Shown here: positions 11,606 to 24,190 of the stretch, piece by piece
Layout of the letters: each line of letters starts with the position of its first letter
Position numbering within the stretch: the stretch's first letter is position 1
The notes under the pieces: model-generated
What the model saw: the letters and a program-made list of their open reading frames with translations, nothing else
The model's database searches: none
What the model was told of the DNA's origin: nothing
Made by a program: the position numbers and the translations under genes
Source of the DNA: Labia minor
Lineage: Eukaryota; Arthropoda; Insecta; Dermaptera; Spongiphoridae
Direction of reading: 5' to 3'
NCBI GenBank assembly: GCA_963082975.1
Contig: OY720346.1
Span: 30,870,720-30,934,719, forward strand
Length of the DNA: 64,000 nt

Positions 11606-14600
11606 AATATTTTATAAATGAACAAATATCAAAAAATTAATAAATTTAAAAAACTCTAATTTAAATGCAATAGAAAAAATGTAATATAAGTATTATAATA
11701 ATTATAATTTTTAAAATTAGGTAATTTTGAACTAACTTTGTTAGTCTATATTCTATAAATATTTTTTATGGTATTTTTACCTCTTACTCTTACCTTTTTT
11801 ATTTCTGGGATGCACTGTATTTAAAAAATAAGCTTACTTAAAAGTAATCATATTTGTTTTATTTTCTTAAAATTTGTTCATTCCATCCAGAATTATAAAC
11901 CTCCTTGCCTTAAAGACGACGTTATATTTATATTATGACAAGTTTTGATAATGAAATGAACTTACTTTATCCAAGAAACATGAGTGCATGCTCAATGCAT
12001 CTTTATTTTTATTTTTTTTAATTTTATTTTTAAACGTATCGAGAATAAAAAAAACATTGCTGTGACTATTACTATTGCATCACACGTGAAACAGATCCAA
12101 CGCAAATGGAAGAGGGGGGGGGGGGGGATTGGTGTGGAGAAGAGATGGAGTGAATAAGGCATCTGGCTGCCTATCAAATGCGGTGAGATTATCTGTCATT
12201 AAGAAAAAAAATCAGCCAGTCAGTCCCGGAACTGAATAAACATTCTTCCAGACATTTATGAATGGCTTATAGATAGAACATCTATTACATTCATATTTAT
12301 TTTTAGAAAAAAAAAATTATTTTAGAAGTAAATGATCAAAGATTTGATATTAATAAAAATAATAAATAATCAAATAATCCTATTAATAATAATACGGTAA
12401 TTTTAGTTTTAATTTCTGAGAATAGTAGAATATTATCATAGTGTGCATATCATGCTATCATTCTTAATAAAACTTTTTCTATTCGACTTCAATTTTTTGA
12501 GAAAAAATGCATTAATGGATTTCTTCCGTCGGTTTAGGATGAAAATTAATAACAAAATTAAAAGTAAAAAAGAACGATGGAACGAATGTACCATAACTCT
12601 TGAAAGAAAGAGAGTTTGTTAAAATCAAAATTTTAGAAAAATTTATTTAGATCGAATATTTATTGAGTGATGTTTAATATTGAGATTCAGATTTTACCTA
12701 ATGAGTATAAAAAATAATTAAGGAAATTAACGTAGTTTTACACCATTTTCTGATTTTGCAAGTAATTGGAATTATAGATTTACTCTTGTGATTTTAAGGT
12801 TTTTTGTTTGAAATTTAATCATTTTAAATAATTCACACGATGACAAATATTTGGAGCTATTTATTTTATAAATTTTATTTAAATTCTTCTTAGAAGCAAA
12901 TCTCAATCATCTGTTTAAAATTATAAATTTTTCCTGCTAAATGTATGGGGAAAAATAAAAATAAAATTCCTTTACATATAGTTATCATATATGGTACATA
13001 TCCTATATATATTCATAAAAATTAAATAATAATTTGATTTAAAGTTATATTAATTTTTAGCTTTATGCGAACTTATAGTACTTTATCATTTATTTATTAT
13101 ATTTAATCAGGACTTTTCTGCCAGTAGTGGTTTTTATGTTTGGTTGTAGTATATATATATATTATATTACCAAATTAGAATCTTTTAGTGCTTTAACTAT
13201 AGATATAAATATTTATTTAATTTTCATAGTCCTCCAATTAATGTTATTGAATAGAATTATATAATATATTATATGAAACCTAGTAAATAATAAAAATACA
13301 AGTATGATTCTAAAGATTATTAAAACGTTAAGTAAAAAAAATCCATCAAATGTAAATTTTATTAAAATGTTAAAATAATCCTGACCTAGGGTAACATTAT
13401 TTTTGAATGATAGCCAATTAAACAAAACAGATTTAAAATTTCCGGAATACAAAAAAAAAAGTTATTTTATCTTTTTTCTTTCTTTTGAAAGAAAAAGAAA
13501 ATATTGTTACAATATATAAAAGGGATACAATATGTAAATGTTTCTAAACCAATATTTATTTATGTTTTCACCCCACTTCCCTCCCCCTTACTTTACACCA
13601 AATTTAACTTCTTTGAAATTTAGATTTATCACATAAAATCACATTTATTTATCACATTTACTTAAGTTTGAATGCTCCTTAATCTAAAATTGTCAGAAAA
13701 CAATTAATATTAAAGAGATCAGATATAGGGTTTTGGAAAATAAAATTTTCACCAAAATTTTTTATCAAAAAATGGATGATATCATTTATCGAATTACGAA
13801 GAATATATATTTTACGGGAAATTGCATGACATTTATGTCATGTTCCAGAAATAATTTAAATTATTATATAAATTAAGAAGATAATAATCAGCAGAGAAGG
13901 AGTTCTAGGCTAAAATTGTAGGGGTGAAATGTTTGTTTACAACGGGCAAAGGAAAAATAATCCAATTAAGAAAATATCAGGGTAGGGAGCCAATATAATT
14001 ACAGATATGCAAGATTTACTGAGGATTCAATTGGATGATGATAGAAAATATTGACGTCTTTCAGTTTGTGATTATTCCAATCAAGAACTTTTGTTTCAGT
14101 AACGAGATAAAATGAAAAAATAATAAATATCCATTTTTCATTTAAACATTTAAATATTGTCATATATTTTTAATTGAAAAGAAATTACGTTTTTATTATA
14201 TTATTATTTGCATCTGTATTAATGTGTGTGAGAAAGAATGCAATAGCAACTACACCGTTTATCCAATTCAATAGAATTTTTTTTAGATAGATTACAAAAA
14301 ATCATAATAGCCAATTTTGATAAATTATAGATTACTGTAAATTAAAATAACATTATAACCAATTAATAAAAATAACATATGATATATCTTATTAATTCGT
14401 TACATTAATAAACTTCCAAATTCACAATAAAAAAAATAATATATAAATTATGAAATAAATATGAAAACTGGCTAAACTTGCCTTAAATAGAATTTAAGGA
14501 TCCATAAAATGAATGCTTAACCATAAGTATATATATATATTTATTCTATTAATTAATTTAAAAAAAAAATATAATTACAAGAAAAAGATCTAAACTTTGT

Positions 14601-14810
14601 GATTTTACTAATAAAATGAATGAAGAAAATACAAATATTTAATGGACATTATTAAGAAGAAGATAAATCTTGAATTTGTTTATTTATAATTTTTTAAAAT
14701 GAATAATAAACTAACAGTTCAATTAATATATTAATATTAATAAATGAAAATAGAAGAAAATGTATATATTTTGGAAAAATAATTAATGTTAAAAAAAAAA
14801 TGAAAAAAAA
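11606..14810. other. AT-rich spacer, possibly first intron of the signal-peptide gene
   Basis: No convincing exon on either strand. A poly(G) run of 14 at 12114-12127 sits in a short GC-rich patch. If the signal-peptide exon is real, this would be intron. Confidence 0.45.
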
Positions 14811-14815
14811 CTCAC

Positions 14816-14879
14816 CTATTTGATGAATGCATAATGTATAGTAAAAGAATTGGAGAATTAAAAGGAATGTAGAGACCAT
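14816..14879 (-). CDS. First coding exon of an unidentified secreted or membrane protein
   Basis: From the ATG at 14879, 21 codons encode MVSTFLLILQFFYYTLCIHQI, a typical signal peptide or signal anchor, followed by ATAG/GTGAGT, a strong donor, in phase 1. Upstream on the minus strand is a GC-rich leader (to about 15060), unlike the surrounding AT-rich DNA. I could not find the next exon: nothing convincing appears on the minus strand between 1 and 14800, so the intron is long or the exons are short. The gene family cannot be named from a signal peptide alone. Confidence 0.45.
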
Positions 14880-15060
14880 TGTTTAATTACACAGCTGCAA
14901 TCAATGGAGGGAAAATATATTCCAATTTGACGGCGGTTGCGGCGCACCGCGTCTGACTGACAGAGAATACATTCGGCTCAAGTAGTTAAAAGTAGAAGGA
15001 ACAACGTCACGGATTCCCCTCCATTCCCTCTCCACTACTCTTTTTTCAACCCTCACGACC
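14880..15060 (-). promoter_or_regulatory. GC-rich leader/promoter region of the signal-peptide exon
   Basis: GC- and CpG-rich block (GACGGCGG, GCGGCGCACCGCG) directly upstream of the ATG at 14879. On the minus strand CTGTCAGTCAGACG near 14960 holds a TCAGT, the arthropod initiator core. An ACGTCAC CRE-like site lies near 15007. A purine-rich tract follows further upstream. Placing the start of transcription at the TCAGT is inference. Confidence 0.3.
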
Positions 15061-15181
15061 ATCCATTCATTGTTGTTTCTATATAGCTATCATTGAAATA
15101 GTATATCATATAATAATAATAATAATAATAATAATATTATAATTGGCATATTCTAATGAGTGTATAAACACACTACATATA

Positions 15182-15652
15182 CGAGAGTGGTCTGAAAAGT
15201 TTCCGACCTGGCCAAGAAAAACGATGTTTTTCAATTTTTTTTTTTTGCTATATTTTTCAACATAATCTCCATCAACACTGATACATTTCTCATAACGGTG
15301 TTCTAATTAATTTAATTAATAAATAAATTATTTAATTAATTAATTAAATTTGATTTAATTTAATTTAAGTCTCACCAACAGTTATGAATCGACGCAAAAA
15401 TTCGTTTGAATTACGCCTACAGCGCCAAATTGTCGTTAGAAATGGTTTTTCGAAGCAATTTTTGGTCTAACGTTAGGAAATGCGGGACCCACGTTGCACA
15501 CAGCTTTCCATATTCAAATGGTTTTGCAAAATATTTCGCACACGTTCAGCTGACATCGTACAGGTCTCAATTATCTTGAATTTTGAAAAATAAAACAAAA
15601 AAAAAACCATCGTTTTTCTTGGCCAGGTCGGAAACTTTTCAGACCACCCTCG
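15182..15652. mobile_element. Mariner-derived MITE with 45-bp terminal repeats
   Basis: Terminal inverted repeats of about 45 bp (both reading GTGGTCTGAAAAGTTTCCGA inward), with TA duplications at 15180-15181 and 15653-15654. At 471 bp it keeps only short pieces of the 3' end of a transposase gene (the usual ATAATCTCCATCAACACTGA stretch near 15261) and a stretch near 15372-15570. An AATT-rich expansion sits at 15301-15365. Cannot be autonomous. Confidence 0.88.
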
Positions 15653-16140
15653 TACAAAAAATTAATAAATCACACTAAAAAATACAATTACATAAATATT
15701 TTAACTGCTCAATCTACATCGTTTCGCTCCCCTCCTAATTTCAATTTTATTAACAATCATTACTTTACTAATCTCCCTAGGTGGTTAGAAGAAGAATTAT
15801 TTTGTTCTTTTCATAAATATAAAATTGTTTTATATTTACTTTCATTTATCTATATAAGAATATATTTTAAGGTTTATAAATCTTTTAAGGTACTTGAGTT
15901 CAAATAACATAGTTACAAAAAATGATCGGAGCGTGTGTAGGTGAAGAATCAAAAACAAAAATTGGTATACAGCAACTCTCTCCATCAATATCATATAAAA
16001 TTTTCTTTAAAATCTCAAAGAATTTGATTCGATTTTTTAAGAATTATTTTGAACCATTTTGAAAGAGCTTACTTAAATGGTTAATTTTAAAAATAACGCT
16101 TTTACATTGGTAATAAGTAAAAGATGGATAAATAACTATA

Positions 16141-16628
16141 AGGAGAGATCAATAAATCGTGACTTTTTGAATAGGACATATGCTTTTGGATAAGAAATTA
16201 TTTTATTTTTCAACGCAGTCTCCTTTGACCTCTTTACACCCAACGTTTCTCCAATTTTTTTATCTCTTCCAAAAAATAAGATAGGTATTTGTTTGTGACA
16301 TAATTTCATTGTTAAAGTTCATTCTCTTTCCGCCGAGCCATTTCTTCAGAATTGGAAACAAGAAATAGTCACTTGGGGCTAAATCCGAAGAATAGGCGGA
16401 TGTGGGGGCAATTCGTATCCCATTTGATGGATTTTCACGGAAATTCACTTTTGTCCATTTTCTTCTAAAATCACGAGGTAATCTGCATTAATGAATTCCA
16501 AACAAAAATTAAAAGACCCAACTGGTTCAAATTTTGACATCAGTCAGCTGATAGTTGCCTGCTGACAGGAGTAGGGTTGCCATTTCATTTAAGAGACGGG
16601 AAATTCACGGATTATTGACCTGTCTTCG
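16141..16628 (-). mobile_element. Deleted mariner, family with GTCAATAA-type ends (copy 1)
   Basis: TA flanks at 16139-16140 and 16629-16630; ends match the inverted repeat shared with the copies at 56601-57120 and 6586-6845. The minus strand keeps the catalytic C-terminal piece (APTSAYSSDLAPSDYFLFPI, 16260-16448, followed by LKKWLGGKRMNF). The rest of the transposase is deleted. Length 488 bp. Confidence 0.85.
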
Positions 16629-16923
16629 TATGAACGTTATTGATAAAAAGTTGAATCAAGTATAATGTTAAATGAAAATGTGCTCTCACACCAGATAGAT
16701 TTGTACCTCTTAGCAATGTGACATTAAGATCTACCCTGCATTTAAAAACATTCTTCTAGATGAAATATGGTGTAATAAATATTTTTATCATTTATATGCA
16801 TACCTAAATCAAAGCATGTACATAAATGGCGAACCTTTGATCGTGTAACAAATACATAATGTTTACAAAATAACTAAAATACTATATTAAAATTGTCCTA
16901 CACCAATTATTAATCTTGTAATT

Positions 16924-17520
16924 TACTTTTTACTATCTTGACAGAGATAGTATTGAGATCATAGAAATTTTCGATGTTTTTATACGTTTTGAAGATCCCT
17001 GAGTCATTTTCACTAAGATTGAGAAAAATATCTCTCTCTCTCTCTCTCTCTGTGTGTATGTAAACAAGATTATGCAAAAACGATTTGAGCTACAATAATG
17101 AAATTTGGTGACCGAGCATTATTCAAAATTCGTAGTTTTCTATCAACTTTTGAGAAATGTAGCTCATTCGGAAGAGGGTTATTATCTACCACGTTTTGAT
17201 TTTTTTTCCTCAAAAGTGACGGTAAAAATAAAGATATATGTTTGATAGTTTTTCACATGATTAAAAATTGTATAAAACTGTTATATATAGAATTTCATCT
17301 TCATTGAATCGCTGAAAGTACTGGAATTAATTTTTTAACACTGAAAATCACGCGCCAGCACGTGACGTGGTGCCATCAAAAAAAGTCAAACACGCGCTGG
17401 TTTAATAAATATTATTTATTAATTTTAATTTATAATTTAATTAATTAAATTGAATTTAAATATAATATATCTTATTTAATCCAATTCAAATGGCGAGATA
17501 GTCGAGTGGAGACACTCCAG
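16924..17520 (+). mobile_element. HINE-like (non-autonomous Helentron) family 1, copy A
   Basis: Starts TTTACTATCTTGACAGAGAT, holds a (TC)n/(TG)n microsatellite, then a GAAATTTGGTGACCGAG block, and ends with TGGCGAGATAG (inverse of the start, CTATCTCGCCA in other copies) followed by the hairpin TGGAGACACTCCA. Subterminal inverted repeats, an internal microsatellite and a terminal hairpin next to the 3' repeat are the plan described for Helentron-associated elements. Non-coding; more diverged than copy B directly downstream. Confidence 0.75.
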
Positions 17521-17572
17521 ATTATTTATTTTAAATATTTTCTTTTTAAATTTATTTTAAATTTTTCTCCTT

Positions 17573-18302
17573 TTTACTATCTCGCCAGAGATAGTATTGC
17601 GATCACGAAAATTTTCGATGTTGAGATTTTGATGTTTTTATACGTTTTGAAGGTTCCTGAATCATTTTCACTAAGGTTGAGAAAAATGTCTGTGTGTGTG
17701 TATGTGTGTATGTGTATATGTATGTAGACAAGATTACGCAAAAACGGTTTGAGCTAGAATGATGAAATTTGGTACATGAACATTATTCAAAATTCATAGT
17801 TTTTTATCAACTTTTGAGAAATGTAGCTCAAGCGGAAGAGGGTCATTACTTACAACGTTTTGATTTTTTTTCCTCTAAAGTGACCGTAAAAATGAAGATA
17901 TGTTTGATAATTTTTCACATGATTAATAATTGTATAAAACTGCTATATATAGAATTTCAGCTTGATTGAATCGCTGAAAGTACCAGAATTAATTTTTTAA
18001 CACTGCAAATCTCACGCGCCAACACGTGCCATGGTGCCATTAATAAAAAGCCAAATTTGCGCTGGTTTAATATTTATTATATTTATAATTTATAATTAAT
18101 TAAATTTAATTTAAATATAATATATTATGTTATGTTTGTCAATTCCATCAGCAATCGCATCATGACCCTGAGGATGCGATGCGCTTCTAAAAAATTTATG
18201 AGAGCTTTGCGTGATCCAAGACGGTCCATACGCAATTAATAATAATATTATGTTATTTAATCCAATTCAAATTGCGAGATAGTCGAGTGGAGACACTCCA
18301 GC
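17573..18302 (+). mobile_element. HINE-like family 1, copy B, with a 112-bp insertion
   Basis: Begins TTTACTATCTCGCCAGAGAT and ends GCGAGATAGTCGAGTGGAGA then CACTCCAG. Lies in the same direction 52 bp after copy A, a head-to-tail arrangement often seen for these elements. A foreign segment at 18133-18244 is flanked by the 11-bp repeat ATATTATGTTA. The reading frames overlapping it (17506-17969) are by-products of the repeat, not genes. Confidence 0.78.
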
Positions 18303-18426
18303 TTATTTTATATAAATAAGAAAATAAGTAATAGGTTTTGTCTAAAGAATAAGAAAACTGCGATCCCTGTACGTTTCTTGTACTTTGTAATTTTTATAAG
18401 TAGTAAGTATTTATATCATTATTATA

Positions 18427-19266
18427 GGGAACTTGAATTAATAATGAGCGGTTTTTTTCGAAATTTACGGATTTATTTTCAAATAATGGTTAGAAATATA
18501 TTAATCAAAGTATTGCCTATCGCTGGCCACTACTTTTTCCCATCTTTCTGGCAATTTTCGGATGCCAGCTCGACAAAACGACTCGTCTTTTGAGGCATTT
18601 TTTGCATTGCTCATATGAAGTGAACTTCTGCTGGGACAGACTATGTGTCGTCGACCGGAACAAGTAATAGTCCGAAGGAGCAATGTCTGGAGAATACGGC
18701 GGGTGTGGTAGGACTTCTCATTTCAGTGTTTCTAGAAAGGTTTTCACCGGTTTTGCAACATGTGGTCGAGCGTTGTATTGCTGCAAAATCACTTTGACGT
18801 GCCTTTCTTCGAATTCCGGCTGTATTTGCCTCAGTGCGCGACTTAAACGCATTCCTGAAGCGTTTGGCATTGGTCTACATTGAGTAGTGATTCCAATTCT
18901 TTGTTTTCAAACTTTTTGGGTTGACCCGGCCATTCCTTGTCTCAAAATCACCACTTTTTAAGCGACCAAACCATCTCCGACACGATTGTTCAGATAGAGC
19001 AAACTCGTTGTAAACTTCCACAAAGTTTCGATGACTCTCGGCCGAATAATGAAGAATAACTTCTCGCAAAAACACTTTATCTGGTACGAAATTGGACATG
19101 TTCGAAACAATATTTAGTACTGTTTACGTTTCAACCAAATAATACAAGCTGTTCAAAACAACCATAGCCAGTAGGTTTTATCGGGAAGACATTGCAAACT
19201 GGAATATTGAAACATACACTAGTGGCGGCCTCTTGTGCGAAACGCTCATTATTAATTCAAGTACCT
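18427..19266 (-). mobile_element. Mariner element, internally deleted, with TA duplications
   Basis: Ends carry an inverted repeat of about 26 bp (core ACTTGAATTAATAATGAGCG) flanked by TA at 18425-18426 and 19267-19268. The minus-strand transposase begins MSNFVPDKVFLREVILHYSA (19099) and keeps the WFGRLKSGDFE helix-turn-helix region. It then jumps to the late region, readable in shifted frames as NARPHVAKPVKTFLETLKW, PYSPDIAPSDYYLF and a C-terminal KMGKSSGQR remnant near 18520. The first catalytic Asp region is deleted. Length 840 bp. Confidence 0.87.
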
Positions 19267-20344
19267 TATAATTTATAAAAACTACAATTTAATTGATTTA
19301 AACGGGCGAGTCCAACTCAGGCGTCAAAATTTCTTGGAATGCTATTAGTATTATTTATTTGATTGTTGAACTAAAAATTTATACTTATAAAAACTAATTA
19401 ATCACTTTAATGTGCCCTTTAAAGCGCATCTTTTTAGCAATCAAAAGTTTGAGGAATTTAGAAATATTTAAACCCAAAAATTGATTATTTCCAATTATTA
19501 CGAAATCTATTTTTAAGCCAATAAATTTTTGGTTTAATATGAAATGAATGAATGAAAATCAACTTTATTTTTAATTTATGAAGATTGAATCATACAAACA
19601 CAATTTTAATAATTTAATTTATCAAACATATTTTATCGAAATATATAATAAATAAAATTTTAAAGTTTTTTCAATTTGGATTAGTAAATCTTACAAAACA
19701 TACTTCGATCAAGGATTGGTTGTCACTGAAAATTAGTTTGTTTCTCTTTTGGTAGATTTTTCATGACTTTCAATGTTGGAAATTTTTTTTAAAATTAGAT
19801 AAATGTTTACATATCAATTTAAGAGTCAAAGTTTACAAAGACTGTTTTAACAGTTTTATTAACACATTGTAACTTTATATTTAATTAATTTAAATTTAAT
19901 TATTTAGGATAAATAAACAAAAAATTAGTTTTGCAATTTATTAATTGACTGTATGGCTTACATTAGTAATAAATAGTCTAATTTATTCCAAATAAATAGT
20001 ATGGAATAATATAATTATTTTAATTGAAGTTCAAATATAGTCGGCGCGACTTCTTTATTATATCATGTAGCTTTAAAGAGAAACTTTTTAACAAAAGATA
20101 GAATTATATTATTTAATTTAATTTATTTATTTGAATCATCCCATCCCTTATACGGGTTTAGGGGTAAAATATATGTATATACATATTTAAAATTTTTTTG
20201 TAAACATTAATTTTATTAAACTATACATTAATACTACATATTTTTTTAGTTTACTCTCTTCTCTTTTCCGTCTTTTAATTCCTTTTCCCATACTTTCTAC
20301 TATTCACACATTTCCACATTTAACCCTCCATTTAACACTCTAAT
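19267..20344. other. AT-rich spacer
   Basis: No gene, repeat family or regulatory site that I can support. Confidence 0.5.
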
Positions 20345-20775
20345 CCAATCAGACTTTTTTCTCATTTTCTCTCTCCAAGCTTGCACTTATTTCCATCATC
20401 AAAACCTTACATCCTATCAAGTGCTCACTATTTTCTTCCCCATATAACTTGTTTCCGCCAGGCACACCTTTATTCTTCCAATAACCTTCAATTCCAATCG
20501 CATTTTTCATTTGTTTATATTTTTTATTGTACATCGATGAGTTTATTCTTCTCCATATTTTTTTTGGATTTTTTGATCCTGAAGAATCATTAGACTCTCT
20601 AGGATACTTTCCTGTAACCTATTTGAGTCACTTTCCTCAATTAGAATTTTGACAATCTCTTTGTTACCCGCTTTTTTCCATACTTGCGTTAGCTGAGTTG
20701 CCCATTGGGTTTTGTTATTTTGTATTCCTCTTATAATTTCATTCGGACATATCTTGGGTAACCTATCATCTGAGA
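20345..20775 (-). pseudogene. LINE open-frame relic
   Basis: Minus-strand frames WATQLTQVWKKAGNKEIVKI (about 20703-20644) and, after a shift, YNKKYKQMKNAIGIEGYWKN to ENSEHLIGCKVLM (20534-20400) resemble the post-reverse-transcriptase tail of jockey/R1-type elements (..NKRYKE.....P.YW......E..EH...C..). Decayed; no ends defined. Confidence 0.45.
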
Positions 20776-23700
20776 ATTGAAATATTCAGATAATGGCTCT
20801 GATAGATTACTCTAATTTTAATTATTTCTTTAAGAAAAATATTCAAGGAACGAAATTATAAACATTAGAGATATTTTTGATTTTTTCTCTTTGCTTTTGT
20901 TTTGTAATCTTTATTTATAAAAAAAAAACACGAAGAGATTAGATCCTTTTTTTAAGTTTTTTCTTGCATAAAATCAACTGTTGATTTATATTTAAAATTG
21001 CAACCCAGGTAGGTAATACTTTAATTTTTAACACCTAATTAGAATACATTTTAATATATATCTCGACTTTATTGAAAGCATTGATGAAATTGAATTGGTC
21101 AAATAGTATTTTAAAATTAATTATTGATTTTACAAAAATTTAGGCATGTGGGATCTCGAAACTTTTTAATCACCGAGTGGCGTAACAACTCTGAAAGGGT
21201 CGAAATGTAAAAAAAAATATTGCCTATCTTGGTCTCTGTATAGTAAAGATCTTAAAAATACTTTTAATAAAATTATTAGGATAATCCACAATTGTTTAAT
21301 TCGATAGGATTGCTTTTGAGAAAAAGTATAAAAACATTTTTCTTTAGCAAATTTCGAAATAAAAATATGCCAGTACTTTTTCCCGGATAATAAATTATAT
21401 CAACATGACGAACAACAGATATAAACATATAGAAAATAAAATAAAATGTATATGAAACTTGGTAGAAAATTTTATTAGTTATTTACCATCTTTCATCATC
21501 AGAATCAAAAATTAAAATATTATAAATCTATAATTATATAAAATAAGATTAATAGATTTTATTAATAATTTACTTACTTATAATACTTCTTTCTCATTAC
21601 TCGAACAAAATAACCGTTTTTGAATTTTTTTTTGTTAAGAGGACTCGTTAAATCTTCAAATATTTGAAAAAATGTTTAACCACGTTTGATTAAATTTTTT
21701 GCTTTTTGTATTCTCCACTGGTCATTTTAACTATTAATGAATTGTTATTATGATTTTGATAATCCTCTTTAATTTAATTATTATCAGACTTATTCATAAA
21801 TTACTTGAATTAATTAAAAAAAAACAATATTTGAGAGATTATTTTTGAGAGAAAATGACAAAAACAGATGAAATTATCTGTTTAGTTTAAAATGTATATT
21901 TGTTGTTGGTAATTATATATATATATATATATTCTTTAGTTAAAAATTAATTTATATTATATATTTTTTAATTTTTTTATATTGTAATTATTTTAATATA
22001 AAATTGTAATCCCTACTAATTCGAACCCCCTTGGCTCCTAATATAAGAATATCAACTGTTTTCAAGATCAGGAGAAGAAAGAATTTTACAATAAAGATAA
22101 TAATGATTTTCTTATAAAAAAATAAGTTGTTATCTGAACAAAGGAAGGAGAGGGGAAGTTTAGTAGAGGTGAAAAAGAAATATTATTAAAATAGGGAAAG
22201 TACGCTTGGGTTATCTAGAAGATATTAAGGAAAAGTTGAAAAATATTGTAATTTTCATTTCGAATAATTATCAATAATTTTTTAGTAAATATAACAAATA
22301 TGTATTGTGAAAAGTGCAAATTGTTCATTGTTTACTGTGATCTTATGCATATTTCTTTCTTAATTTATTTCGATCCTGGCATATATAAAAGTCAAAATTT
22401 AACAGTTTTTCGAGGTAATTATGATAAAATGTCAATTAATTTAAGATAATTTTTGTTGTTTTTATTAAAAAATAAAAATTGTTTTCCTAAATAAAAATCA
22501 AAGACCAAACTCATATTTAACAATAATAAAATACATTCAATACATTATTATAGCTTAATAATAAGTTAATGCAATTTATTTACAATAACTTCAATACATT
22601 TATCACATCTAATAAAAAATCATTGATAATTATTTATCATATTTACTGTTACATCATATAAAAATGTTTTATATATGGATTAAAATTAAATATATAAAAT
22701 AATAATTTAATCTTTATTCATTTAAATGGATAATAAAAGTAAATTAATTATTTTCTTATGTATAGAGATTCTAGAAACATTTTTTATGTGATTGAAGACA
22801 ACAAAATCAATTTATATATATAAAAAAATATATATGTAAAATATATATAAACATTTATATAAGTATAGATAGATAGATTGGAGGGGAGAGGAAGTAGTAG
22901 GAATAGGAGGAAAAAAGGATAAGAGCTAGATTTTAAATATTTATTAAAATTATATCTATCTATCTATGTAGTGGGTTTACAATTTACTAATAAATATTCA
23001 TTTTTTTTAACAAGAAAAAAATATATATATATATATATATATTATAGAAAACATTAAAAAATATTATTTTCTTCAAAATACGTAGTAGAATAAATAAGTA
23101 AAAAAAACTATTTAGGAATATCTATTTTAGAAGGCACGCATGAGAAAAAGTTAAAAGTTAAATATTATGACAAAAATATTAATATATATATATATTTATA
23201 TAACATCTATTAAGGGATCTTTTTTCATTTTTGGTGTTTTTTATTTTGTTTACATAATTTAAAATAAATAAACAAAAACCGTTGATATTTTTTTAAAGGA
23301 AATTAAATATATAAAATAGTAATAATAATAATAATAAAATAAAAATTTTATTAAATATATATATTTTCGATTATTATTATTATTATGATTATTATTTTTT
23401 ATTTCATATAAGGACTAGTAAGATTTTTATATATTTAAAGGAGACGGGAGGGGCGTTAATAGATGTTTTATTTATTTTTTTTTAGGGAAGAGTGTGGAAC
23501 ACATCAAATACATCAAAGACACATAGAATGGTGAGTTTTTACATAGAATATTTTGATGATGAAAAGAATATTTTTATTTCGTTGTACGGCTACACTCATT
23601 TGGTCAAAAAATAATATGAACATCTACTGAGAAAAAAAATGAAGGGGGGAGATGATAATGATAGGTGACCAGATCTATTTATTATATAATTATTTATTTG

Positions 23701-23969
23701 TTATATTTATTTTTATATCAAAGATAATAATGATATGCTGACACAGCCGCAATGAGGATTATAAAAAAGAGAGTGAGAGAATGAGACAAATTCCCTTTTT
23801 TTTTAATATTACCACAATGCTCAAAAAACTCACTTCACGCGGATAAAGCAACAGTGACAATTTATCTCTTATATATAATAATAATAATTAATTAAACCTT
23901 TGTTGTTTTTTGTTTTTAATTTTATATAAACATAAGGCGCTATTTAAATAAAGCGATCTTATAAGTCTA
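20776..23969. other. AT-rich spacer downstream of the sphingomyelin synthase gene
   Basis: Only AT-rich DNA with several (TA)n and (ATTT/AAT)n stretches. No coding region seen. Confidence 0.5.
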
Positions 23970-23975
23970 TTTATT
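23970..23975 (-). terminator. Poly(A) signal of the sphingomyelin synthase gene
   Basis: A canonical AATAAA on the minus strand lies about 60 bases after the TAG stop, a normal distance for a short 3' UTR. In DNA this rich in A and T such hexamers are common, so the support comes mainly from its position. Confidence 0.5.
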
Positions 23976-24034
23976 AATAACAAATTTAATTAATAATAGG
24001 CATATTTCCATTAGAGAACATGTGAAGTCTGTTG

Positions 24035-24190
24035 CTAGCTGTTCCGATTTGGATGTTTCCCTTTAAAACGTCTTGGCCATGAGAAGGGCCAATCATATTG
24101 TCGTGGAACAGGTCCTGTTACATTCTTCTCAAGGTAAACAAAAATTCTGAACCACCACATTCTTGATAGAAAATTATTAGGGCTTATTTG
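24035..24190 (-). CDS. Sphingomyelin synthase, last coding exon (cytosolic C-terminal tail)
   Basis: The acceptor is GTTTTAG, followed in phase 0 by 51 codons and a TAG stop at 24037-24035. The peptide has the conserved aromatic tail of the family: SRMWWFRIFVYLEKNV, then GPVPRQYDWPFSWP, close in pattern to the WWYRPF/FEKN/PR-Y-WPFPWP tail of vertebrate sphingomyelin synthases. It ends with a basic segment (RRFKGKHPNRNS). The intron from the catalytic exon is 1270 bp. No ORF caller threshold would show this exon; I found it by translating the minus strand around a GC-richer island in AT-rich DNA. Confidence 0.92.
   Translation of the reverse strand, partial: QISPNNFLSRMWWFRIFVYLEKNVTGPVPRQYDWPFSWPRRFKGKHPNRNS

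Noticed and set aside
17506..17969. Two plus-strand frames of 66-73 codons
   Set aside because: They lie in HINE-like repeats, and the same DNA recurs at 58 kb with stops.
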